From Sphingomonadales bacterium (GTDB taxonomy: Bacteria > Bacteroidota > Bacteroidia > UBA7662), in assembly GCA_016872125.1 (NCBI GenBank), contig VHBD01000065.1, forward strand, positions 1 through 7,417: a stretch of DNA of 7,417 nt, given 5' to 3'. Position 1 is the stretch's first letter, and every line of letters starts with the position of its first letter. The position numbers and the translations under genes are program-made. The notes beneath the pieces were generated by a model. That model had not been told where the DNA came from and ran no database searches. It saw only the letters and a list, made by a program, of their open reading frames with translations. Below are positions 1-5,915 of this stretch, in pieces.

Positions 1-609
1 CTCCAAATAGGTGAGCCCTTTGAGCAAATACCCTTCCGCCAAACGCTTATCCCGCCGCAAGGCTTCGTTCAAATACTTGAAAGCAACCCCATGCTGGCGA
101 TTAATTAAGGCAAGTTCTCCCCTCCGCAAATACACCCTGACCAATTCTGGATTGCGAGCCATCGAAACCCTAAACGCATCATCGGCTTCTGAAACCAAAC
201 CGATTCGGGTATATATTTCTCCTAAAATACAGTAAAACAAGGCATTACCTGTATCCAACAAAAGTGCCGATTTGATGTCTTGCAGGGCCTTTCGAAGAGC
301 CTCTCGAGGCTCGTCGGGGCTTCCCATTCCCGTTGGGTCATCAAGACCGTTCGATGAGACAGCGCCAGTCGAAACCATTGCGTTTTCACGATCTTGGGTG
401 AGCCACCAATCCGCCCGTTCTGCGTAGGCTGTGGCATCCGATGAATTCATCGCGATGCGGCGGTTGAGTTCTTGCAACCTACCCTCGGAGGTAGTGGCCT
501 CCTTGCGCTCGGCGGCCCGATCCGCATTTTGGTCTTGACGACAAGAAGCGGCGGTTAGCAAAAATGCTAAACCCAACCCTATCCACCAACGTTGCCCTGA
601 ATTGACCAT
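1..609 (-). CDS. TPR-containing lipoprotein, N-terminal part (3' end off window)
   Basis: The frame opens with ATG at 609-607 and stays open for 203 codons to the left edge, so the C-terminus is missing. Residues 7-22 form a hydrophobic signal segment ending in LTAASC, with Cys23 as the probable lipidated residue. The lipobox is slightly loose, with Leu at -5 rather than -3. Residues 24-45 are a charged, low-complexity linker. From about residue 45 the protein looks like tetratricopeptide repeats: a first helical unit around 46-75, a Ser/Gly/Asp/Pro-rich insert at about 79-101, then regular 34-residue units at roughly 122-155, 156-189 and 190 onward, with typical A..Y, G..Y and A.....L spacing. 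TPR lipoproteins are usually anchored in the outer or inner membrane and act as protein-binding scaffolds. No specific partner can be named. It is transcribed divergently from the propeller gene, with 25 bases between the starts. Confidence 0.85.
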   Translation of the reverse strand, partial: MVNSGQRWWIGLGLAFLLTAASCRQDQNADRAAERKEATTSEGRLQELNRRIAMNSSDATAYAERADWWLTQDRENAMVSTGAVSSNGLDDPTGMGSPDEPREALRKALQDIKSALLLDTGNALFYCILGEIYTRIGLVSEADDAFRVSMARNPELVRVYLRRGELALINRQHGVAFKYLNEALRRDKRLAEGYLLKGLTYLE

Positions 610-617
610 TAATTTTG
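610..617 (+). promoter_or_regulatory. Candidate -7 box for the propeller-dioxygenase gene run
   Basis: TAATTTTG matches TAnnTTTG exactly and lies 18 bases before the ATG at 635. The nearest upstream TTG (592-594) gives a 15-base spacer, shorter than the usual range, so the -33 part is weak. It sits one base from the oppositely oriented box at 626-619, so the two polymerase sites would overlap and compete. Confidence 0.28.
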
Positions 618-649
618 CCAAAAATAGGGCCTCCATGCGCAATCATCAA
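610..649 (-). promoter_or_regulatory. Candidate Bacteroidota-type promoter of the TPR lipoprotein gene
   Basis: On the minus strand, TATTTTTG (626-619) matches the Bacteroidota -7 consensus TAnnTTTG exactly. A TTG at 649-647 lies 20 bases upstream, within the usual -33 spacing. Transcription would start only a few bases before the ATG at 609, giving a very short leader. The -33 element would lie inside the first codons of the divergent gene if that gene starts at 635. This is pattern matching to a short consensus in an AT-rich gap, so it is tentative. Confidence 0.4.
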
Positions 650-1813
650 CTTTCTGAATCAGGACACGTACTCGGGATTCAAAATTCCAGACCCAATAAT
701 TTCATTCCATGGACAATAAGCTTCCTTATGCTCCAGGGTGCCTTAGTGTTTGGGCTGGCAATGGTCACCAAGGCCCAAGATTCCTTGATTTACCCATCGG
801 AATTGAATTTTCGCAACGCCAGTGTGTTAACTCGCGGTGGGGACAATGCCGAGGCGTATTGGAATACAGCTTCCAACCAATTAGTTTTTCAAAGCAATAA
901 CCCCGCTTGGGGTTTGGAATGCGACCAGATTTTTGTTTTGGATTCATCCCGTGTTTTGCCAACGCAGGGCCAAGGTCTAGGCGATCGCATCACCCAAAAA
1001 CCGGTGATGGTCTCCACGGGCCAAGGCCGTACCACCTGCGCCTATTTTGTTCCTGGTGATCAAAAGGTGGTCTGGGCCTCCACGCATGGTCAACAAGAGG
1101 TTTGTCCCCCACCACCCGCCCCCCGACCCGACCGCAAATACCTATGGTCTATCTACGAAGCCTACGATATTTATATCAGCGATTTGAAGGGAGGGCAACG
1201 GGAAGTTTTGGTTAGTGCACCCGGTTACGATGCCGAAGCCACCTTTTCGCCGGATGGCCGTTGGATGGTTTTTACCAGTACCCGGGATGGGGACCTCGAC
1301 CTTTACCTCATGTCCTGGCCGGATCGCAAGATTCGGAGGGTAACCCAGGAATTGGGGTACGATGGTGGGGCCTTTTTTTCGCCGGATAGTAAGCAGCTTA
1401 TTTTTAGGGCATCCCGCCCAAGCACCCCCGAAGAAATCCAGGAATACCGAGAATTGCTGGCCCAAGGGCTGGTGGCCCCAACCCGCATGGAGCTTTTTGT
1501 TTGCAACCTGGATGGCAGTGGAATGCGCCAAATCACCCAACTGGGCGGGGCCAATTGGGCTCCATATTTTCATCCGGATGGTCGTCGGATCATTTTTTCT
1601 TCGAACCACCACAGCAAAAGAGGGTTTCCATTCAACTTATTTATGATCAATCTGGACGGTACGGGCCTTCAACAGGTCACCTTTGATCCGACTTTTGATT
1701 CCTTTCCGATGTTTTCACCGGATGGCCGTCGCTTGGTCTTTGCCTCCAACCGACGTAATGGAGGAACCCGAGACACCAACCTTATTCTCGTAGACTGGGT
1801 CGAACGTCCTTAA
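635..1813 (+). CDS. Exported TolB-like (PD40) beta-propeller protein
   Basis: This 392-residue protein has a long N-terminus, then a hydrophobic stretch at about 23-44 ending near TKA-QD (45-49), read as a signal peptide for periplasmic export. The body is a TolB/WD40-like propeller. PD40 signatures are visible at 204-210 (FSPDGRW), 248-253 (FSPDSK), 312-317 (FHPDGR) and 360-365 (FSPDGR), each followed by a beta-strand such as MVFTST or LVFASN and then a D-LYLM or NLFMI type strand. It has Cys at 96, 135, 157 and 290; a Pro-rich CPPPPAP segment covers 157-163. I recognise a conserved stand-alone TolB family, but its ligand and function are unknown to me. It lacks the N-terminal domain of true TolB. 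ATG 635 was preferred because TTG 602 overlaps the divergent gene; ATG 728 is also possible but would leave a signal peptide without a basic n-region. It lies 35 bases before the homogentisate dioxygenase gene and is probably cotranscribed. Confidence 0.85.
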   Translation: MRNHQLSESGHVLGIQNSRPNNFIPWTISFLMLQGALVFGLAMVTKAQDSLIYPSELNFRNASVLTRGGDNAEAYWNTASNQLVFQSNNPAWGLECDQIFVLDSSRVLPTQGQGLGDRITQKPVMVSTGQGRTTCAYFVPGDQKVVWASTHGQQEVCPPPPAPRPDRKYLWSIYEAYDIYISDLKGGQREVLVSAPGYDAEATFSPDGRWMVFTSTRDGDLDLYLMSWPDRKIRRVTQELGYDGGAFFSPDSKQLIFRASRPSTPEEIQEYRELLAQGLVAPTRMELFVCNLDGSGMRQITQLGGANWAPYFHPDGRRIIFSSNHHSKRGFPFNLFMINLDGTGLQQVTFDPTFDSFPMFSPDGRRLVFASNRRNGGTRDTNLILVDWVERP

Positions 1814-1848
1814 CTTCGCGTAGATTACCCCTCTTAAGTCCATCGCTT

Positions 1849-3018
1849 ATGCCTGTTTACCATCGCCTGGGACAAATCCCACCCAAACGACACACCCAGT
1901 TCCGGAAAGCAAATGGGGAATTGTACTACGAGCAATTGTTCGGTACGGTGGGCTTTGAGGGGATGTCCTCGCTGATGTACCACCTGCATCGTCCCACCAT
2001 CATTCGCTCCTTGGGCGAGCCTGTGGATGGTAGACCCCAAATTGCGGTTCAGCATAACATAACCCCTCGCCGCTACCAAGGTTTTCAGGTTGAACCCGTT
2101 CAGGATTACCTCCAAAGCCGGGTTCCCCTTTTTGTGAATCATGACCTCACCATAGGGCTTGCCGCCCCAAGCGGGAGCAGCCACGATTACTTCTACAAAA
2201 ACGCGGACGCAGATGAATTAATTTTTGTCCATCGTGGGACAGGAACCCTGCGGACCCAGTTGGGGAATATCGCCTTCGAAAAAGGGGATTACCTCCTGAT
2301 ACCCCGAGGGATGATTCACGTTTTTGAATTTGATGGGTCGGACAACCGTCTGCTCTACCTGGAATCCAACGACCCCCTGTACACCCCCAAGCGCTACCGC
2401 AATTGGTTTGGGCAGTTGTTGGAACATTCCCCCTACTGCGAAAGGGACTATAAACTCCCCACCGAGCTGGAAACCCATGACCAGGTAGGTTCCTTTGAAA
2501 TCAAAATCCGTAAGCAAGGCATCCTTCATTCGGTGGTCTATGCCAACCATCCTTTTGACGTGGTGGGTTACGACGGTTACAATTTTCCGTACGGCTTCAG
2601 TATCTACAACTTTGAACCCATCACGGGTCGGGTTCACCAACCGCCCCCGGTGCATCAAACCTTTGAAAGCAAAGGTTTTGTGGTCTGTAGCTTTTGTCCC
2701 CGCCTTTACGATTACCACCCGCTATCGATCCCAGCACCCTACAACCATTCCAATATCGATTCCGAAGAAATCCTGTATTATGTGGACGGGGATTTTATGA
2801 GCCGTAACGATATCGGACCCGGTCAAATCACCTTGCACCCCGGTGGTATTCCCCATGGACCCCACCCCGGCGCCTACGAGCGCAGTATCGGCAAAACATC
2901 CACCGATGAATACGCCGTCATGATTGACACCTTCAAACCATTGGCCATCACCCAAAATGCTATGTCGTTGGACGACGGGAAGTATTACCGATCCTGGATG
3001 GAGTCCGCCTACGAATAA
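1849..3018 (+). CDS. hmgA: Homogentisate 1,2-dioxygenase
   Basis: The 389-residue product is a cupin-fold Fe(II) dioxygenase that opens the ring of homogentisate with O2 to give 4-maleylacetoacetate, the third step of tyrosine catabolism, in the cytoplasm. The iron ligands of the family are visible: His300 and Glu306 in NHSNIDSE, the same H-x5-E spacing as His335/Glu341 of the human enzyme, and His336 in PHGPHPG, matching human His371. His330 (LHPGG) and His269 (PPVHQTF) align with the active-site human His365 and His292. The N-terminal cupin half contains FVHRGTGTL (126-134) and IPRGMIHVF (151-159). The human enzyme is 445 residues; this length fits the shorter Bacteroidota form, so it is not a truncation. 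ATG 1849 gives the usual MPVYHRLG-type N-terminus. The next gene, 31 bases downstream, makes its substrate. Confidence 0.96.
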   Translation: MPVYHRLGQIPPKRHTQFRKANGELYYEQLFGTVGFEGMSSLMYHLHRPTIIRSLGEPVDGRPQIAVQHNITPRRYQGFQVEPVQDYLQSRVPLFVNHDLTIGLAAPSGSSHDYFYKNADADELIFVHRGTGTLRTQLGNIAFEKGDYLLIPRGMIHVFEFDGSDNRLLYLESNDPLYTPKRYRNWFGQLLEHSPYCERDYKLPTELETHDQVGSFEIKIRKQGILHSVVYANHPFDVVGYDGYNFPYGFSIYNFEPITGRVHQPPPVHQTFESKGFVVCSFCPRLYDYHPLSIPAPYNHSNIDSEEILYYVDGDFMSRNDIGPGQITLHPGGIPHGPHPGAYERSIGKTSTDEYAVMIDTFKPLAITQNAMSLDDGKYYRSWMESAYE

Positions 3019-3049
3019 ACCCTTTCGCTCTCTACTCCCTCGCATCACC

Positions 3050-4180
3050 ATGAACGAAACCTTGACCCAACCCACTACCGCCTCGGTCAACGATGACTTT
3101 CTTCCGCTTCTGGGGACAGACCACTTAGAACTTTATGTAGGGAATGCCAAACAATCCGCCTATTATTACCAGGCCGCCTTTGGCTACGAATTGATTGCCT
3201 ATGCAGGCCCAGAAACCGGGCTCAAGGACCGAGCCTCCTACGTTTTGCAACAAAACAAAATTCGTTTGGTCCTCACCTCTTCACTGCACCCGCAGACCGA
3301 GATCTCCAAACATGTCGACCAGCACGGTGACGGGGTCAAATTTTTGTCACTGTGGGTGGACGATGCCACAGCGGCCTTCGAAGCGACGGTGGCCCGCGGT
3401 GCCCGTCCCCATCAGGCCCCCCAAGTGCTCGAAGATGCTCACGGCAAGGTGGTCATCGCCTCCATCCATACCTACGGGGATACCGTTCACCGCTTTGTCG
3501 AACGCAAAGACTACCACGGTCTTTTCCTGCCCGGTTATGATCATCCCCGGTGGAAACTCCCTGTAGAGCCGGTAGGTCTTCAGTACGTGGATCATTGCGT
3601 GGGCAATGTGGAACTAGGCGCCATGAACACCTGGGTTGAATTTTACGAAAAAGTTATGGGCTTTCAATTGCTCATCACCTTTGATGACAAGGATATCTCC
3701 ACCGAATATTCGGCCCTCATGTCCAAAGTGGTTTCGAACGGTAACGGTTATGTCAAATTCCCCATCAACGAACCCGCCGAAGGCAAAAAGAAATCCCAAA
3801 TCGAAGAGTACATCGAGTTTTACCGAGGTGCCGGAGTCCAACATATCGCGGTCGAAACCTACGATATTGTGCATACGGTAACGGAACTTCGCCGCAGGGG
3901 GGTTGAATTTCTCTATGTCCCCGAAACCTACTACGACGACTTGACCGAGCGGGTTGGCGAAATCAAGGAGGATATCCAAATTCTCCGATCTTTGAATATC
4001 CTGGTAGACCGCGACGAACACGGTTACCTCTTGCAGTTGTTCACCAAACCGGTGCAGGATAGACCCACCATGTTCTTTGAAATTATCCAGCGCAGAGGGG
4101 CTAAGTCCTTTGGCAAAGGAAATTTCAAGGCCCTCTTCGAATCAATCGAACGCGAGCAGGCCCTGCGTGGCAATCTTTAG
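3050..4180 (+). CDS. hppD: 4-Hydroxyphenylpyruvate dioxygenase
   Basis: The 376-residue protein converts 4-hydroxyphenylpyruvate and O2 to homogentisate and CO2 in the cytoplasm, supplying the enzyme encoded just upstream. It has two vicinal-oxygen-chelate domains, at about 22-152 and 177-333. The Fe(II) facial triad is His182 (YVDHCVGN), His265 (VQHIAVET) and Glu344 (FFEIIQR), with spacings of 83 and 79 residues, as in other HPPDs. The C-terminal gating helix region is present: GKGNFKALF at 355-363, then ESIEREQALRGNL to the end. An in-frame ATG at 2924 lies inside hmgA and would add 42 unrelated residues, so the start is placed at ATG 3050, 31 bases after the hmgA stop. No Shine-Dalgarno sequence is evident. 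The tyrosine aminotransferase and fumarylacetoacetase needed for the complete pathway are not in this window. Confidence 0.96.
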   Translation: MNETLTQPTTASVNDDFLPLLGTDHLELYVGNAKQSAYYYQAAFGYELIAYAGPETGLKDRASYVLQQNKIRLVLTSSLHPQTEISKHVDQHGDGVKFLSLWVDDATAAFEATVARGARPHQAPQVLEDAHGKVVIASIHTYGDTVHRFVERKDYHGLFLPGYDHPRWKLPVEPVGLQYVDHCVGNVELGAMNTWVEFYEKVMGFQLLITFDDKDISTEYSALMSKVVSNGNGYVKFPINEPAEGKKKSQIEEYIEFYRGAGVQHIAVETYDIVHTVTELRRRGVEFLYVPETYYDDLTERVGEIKEDIQILRSLNILVDRDEHGYLLQLFTKPVQDRPTMFFEIIQRRGAKSFGKGNFKALFESIEREQALRGNL

Positions 4181-4236
4181 ATAGGCGTGCTATAGAACGG
4201 TGCAGTGACCAGTAGATCGGCGTGGTGACCCCAAAG
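4181..4236. other. Convergent intergenic gap with an imperfect direct repeat
   Basis: These 56 bases separate two convergent gene runs. TAGATAGGCGTG (4178-4189, starting in the hppD stop codon) recurs as TAGATCGGCGTG (4213-4224) with one mismatch, 35 bases apart. It is followed each time by a related motif, GCAGTGACC (4202-4210) and GTGGTGACC (4222-4230). I see no strong GC hairpin with a T-run, so no intrinsic terminator can be called. A short ATAG/CTAT pair at 4181-4193 is too weak to count. Confidence 0.4.
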
Positions 4237-4476
4237 TCAGGCTTCCAAGGAGGATAATTTCCGATCCAAACGCCATAACATGACGAAAAGACCGACCTGT
4301 ATGAGCAATACAACGGCCAAAACCACGTAAATTTTTCCGTTGCTGCGCAAGGTATCCGCCATGGTCACGGCTTCTTGCGCATTCATGGTCGAGACTACCT
4401 CTTGGGCCGTGCCCGCAGCGAAGCCAACGATGCTTAACATCATAATCAAGGTCAAAACCAGAAAAAACTGCTTCAT
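4237..4476 (-). CDS. ccmD: CcmD-family small membrane protein (alternative, Bacteroidota type)
   Basis: This 79-residue protein follows ccmC after 10 bases. Residues 1-24 are hydrophobic and signal-like, ending near GTAQE. A short polar stretch leads into the conserved block LRSNGKIYVV (43-52), then one membrane helix (about 49-68) and a basic tail RLDRKLSSLE (69-78). This block and tail are what I know from CcmD-like proteins encoded after ccmC in Bacteroidota. CcmD of Proteobacteria is a small one-helix protein that binds the CcmABC complex and aids release of haem-loaded CcmE. The same job is inferred here from position and architecture rather than from residue-level similarity to the proteobacterial family. 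It is the last gene of the operon, and its stop lies 56 bases from the hppD stop. Confidence 0.85.
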   Translation of the reverse strand: MKQFFLVLTLIMMLSIVGFAAGTAQEVVSTMNAQEAVTMADTLRSNGKIYVVLAVVLLIQVGLFVMLWRLDRKLSSLEA

Positions 4477-4486
4477 GGGCCTAGGT

Positions 4487-5173
4487 TTAGGATTGAATTC
4501 TATTTTTTAACAAATTATAACGGGCCCAAAGATTGGAGGCCCACCAACCCATGAGGGTCCAAGCGATCACCGCAGGATAAAAAACCCAACGCATGCGTCC
4601 ATCCAAATCGTAGGCCGAGAATCCCGGGTTGCCCCCGTTGCCGGGATGCAAGGAATCAGTGAGCCTTGGGAGGATGAACAGCAAGGGAATCAAACAGAAA
4701 AAAGCCAGAATATTGTACGTAGCCGATATGCGAGCCTGCCTGCGCTTATCCTCGAAAGAGGAGCGTAGAACGGTATAGGCCAGATACATCAAAAGACCTA
4801 TGGCCGAGGCATTTTGTTTGGGGTCACCGCTCCACCAGGCGCCCCAGGTAAACTGCGCCCAAACCATTCCGGTAATAAGGCCCAGAATCCCAAAAAGAAT
4901 TCCCATTTGAGTTAAAGCTGAAGCCCATGCATCATCTGTGTTGTGTTGGAACAACAAATACCTCAACGAATACACGGCCGCTCCCAGCAGCATCAGAATC
5001 ATCCCAAACCACATCGGGACATGAAAATAGAGGTTTCTCACCGATTCGTTCAAAATCACTTTGCGGGGCACCTCCCCCATCCAACCCATCCAAAAAACAT
5101 AGACCATGCATAAAATGGTTATCAGCTTCAAGGCCAAAGGCAGTGGGGATATACGATGTGGGAGCGAATTCAT
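4487..5173 (-). CDS. ccmC: Cytochrome c biogenesis protein CcmC/CcsA (haem handling)
   Basis: The 228-residue, six-helix membrane protein belongs to the haem-handling family. CcmC binds haem at the periplasmic face and attaches it to the chaperone CcmE for transfer to apocytochrome c. Membrane segments are at about 13-31, 51-72, 86-106, 122-137, 152-168 and 195-216. The haem-binding WWD region is WGAWWSGDPK (110-119). The two expected axial histidines are visible as His51 (YFHVPMWF) and His176 (SLHPGNGG), in the loops flanking the WWD segment. Compared with the canonical WGxxWxWD, the second-last aromatic is Gly116. The following DPKQNASAI stretch resembles the DPKLNG form I associate with Bacteroidota, so this is probably lineage variation. 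Its ATG at 5173 lies 28 bases after the ccmB stop, and its stop is 10 bases before the ccmD-like start, consistent with one transcript. Confidence 0.94.
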   Translation of the reverse strand: MNSLPHRISPLPLALKLITILCMVYVFWMGWMGEVPRKVILNESVRNLYFHVPMWFGMILMLLGAAVYSLRYLLFQHNTDDAWASALTQMGILFGILGLITGMVWAQFTWGAWWSGDPKQNASAIGLLMYLAYTVLRSSFEDKRRQARISATYNILAFFCLIPLLFILPRLTDSLHPGNGGNPGFSAYDLDGRMRWVFYPAVIAWTLMGWWASNLWARYNLLKNRIQS

Positions 5174-5201
5174 TGGAGGTTCAAAGATAATTTCATGAGC
5201 A

Positions 5202-5870
5202 TTAATCCCTCCAGAGAAAGGGAAACAACAAGGTCCCCAAGGCCAGGATCATGACCAAGAGGGCTGCCATCGCTCCTGCATACGGCCAAACCACCGACCA
5301 TTCCAAGCCATCCAAGGCCATACGCGAGAGACGATGCACCAGCAGTAAACAGGGCACCAAAAGTGGAAATCCCAGCACCGGCATGAGTTGGGCGGGATTG
5401 GCGGCACCGCGGGCCATGGCCGAAACCAAGGTCAGCACCGTAGCGAGCAATGGACCAGCCAGAAATTGGGTCAAGAGGAAGATCCCCGTGTTTTGAATCG
5501 GATAACCCATCCATACCCCCATGAGAATAGAGGCCAAGGCCATCAACACCCACAGGGAAAGGGTTCCCGTTAGAACCTTGATAAGCCACAAGGTAACCCC
5601 TGGGGTTGCCACCTTATAATACATCAGCAGTCCATTGCTCAAACCCAAATACGTTCGGGACAGAACGTACACCGAGGCGAACAGCATCAACAACCAATAC
5701 ATGGCCACCCATGCCAGCGGGCCTGCTGGACGAAGCATCAATTGAGCGGCAAAGATGCCGCCAGCCAAGTACAACAAGGAACCTGCCAACCACTGTCCCT
5801 GACGCCATTCCCTTAGCCACTCATGCCGAAACAGATGGAGCATGGTTCGAACAGTTTGCTTGCCTTTCAT
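5202..5870 (-). CDS. ccmB: Haem exporter membrane subunit CcmB
   Basis: The 222-residue protein has an N-terminal amphipathic stretch (FRHEWLREWRQG, 14-25) followed by six predicted membrane segments at about 28-45, 52-70, 92-120, 128-152, 162-180 and 198-218. The conserved CcmB-type sequence NPAQLMPVLGFPLLVPCLL (158-176) is present. CcmB is the membrane subunit of the CcmAB ABC complex, which powers release of haem-loaded CcmE from CcmC during cytochrome c maturation. No ATPase gene (ccmA) lies beside it: the next gene upstream is a divergent biotin carboxylase. ATG 5870 is used as the start; Met10 (ATG at 5843) is an alternative that would retain the whole conserved region. It is the first gene of the ccmB-ccmC-ccmD run. 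Confidence 0.93.
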   Translation of the reverse strand: MKGKQTVRTMLHLFRHEWLREWRQGQWLAGSLLYLAGGIFAAQLMLRPAGPLAWVAMYWLLMLFASVYVLSRTYLGLSNGLLMYYKVATPGVTLWLIKVLTGTLSLWVLMALASILMGVWMGYPIQNTGIFLLTQFLAGPLLATVLTLVSAMARGAANPAQLMPVLGFPLLVPCLLLVHRLSRMALDGLEWSVVWPYAGAMAALLVMILALGTLLFPFLWRD

Positions 5871-5889
5871 GAATTGGTGGCTAATTTAG
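5860..5889 (+). promoter_or_regulatory. Candidate Bacteroidota-type promoter of the biotin carboxylase gene
   Basis: TTG at 5860-5862 and TAATTTAG at 5882-5889 are separated by 19 bases, close to the TTG-N(about 20)-TAnnTTTG pattern with one mismatch in the -7 box. Transcription would begin around 5893-5897, giving a leader of about 20 bases before ATG 5916. The near-palindromic CTAATTTAG also reads as TAAATTAG on the minus strand (5888-5881) and might serve ccmB, but no matching -33 element is seen on that side. Confidence 0.3.
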
Positions 5890-5897
5890 GTCCAATT
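5872..5897. promoter_or_regulatory. Inverted repeat in the ccmB-accC divergent gap, possible operator
   Basis: AATTGG (5872-5877) and CCAATT (5892-5897) form a perfect 6-base inverted repeat with a 14-base centre, which contains the candidate -7 box. The arms are 20 bases apart centre to centre, about two helical turns, as expected for a dimeric regulator. Arms this short in AT-rich sequence can occur by chance. Confidence 0.22.
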
Positions 5898-5915
5898 GTT
5901 GACGAATTTTAGCCC

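Noticed and set aside
297..312. Inverted repeat GAGCCTC-TC-GAGGCTC
   Set aside because: It lies within the lipoprotein coding sequence, has a two-base loop too tight for a good hairpin, and is explained by codon choice.
602..634. Upstream TTG start extending the propeller protein by 11 residues
   Set aside because: It would overlap the start of the divergent lipoprotein gene by 8 bases and adds residues with no signal-peptide character; ATG 635 is simpler.
1142..1612. 156-codon minus-strand open frame
   Set aside because: It is antisense to the propeller gene, whose protein has clear PD40 motifs; the composition looks like a shadow frame.
2218..2718. 166-codon minus-strand open frame
   Set aside because: It lies wholly within hmgA on the opposite strand and shows no recognisable domain.
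2924..3049. In-frame ATG extending HPPD by 42 residues
   Set aside because: The extension lies mostly within hmgA in another frame and has no resemblance to HPPD N-termini; ATG 3050 gives the expected length.
3614..4021. 135-codon minus-strand open frame
   Set aside because: It is antisense to the metal-binding second domain of HPPD, with no independent support.
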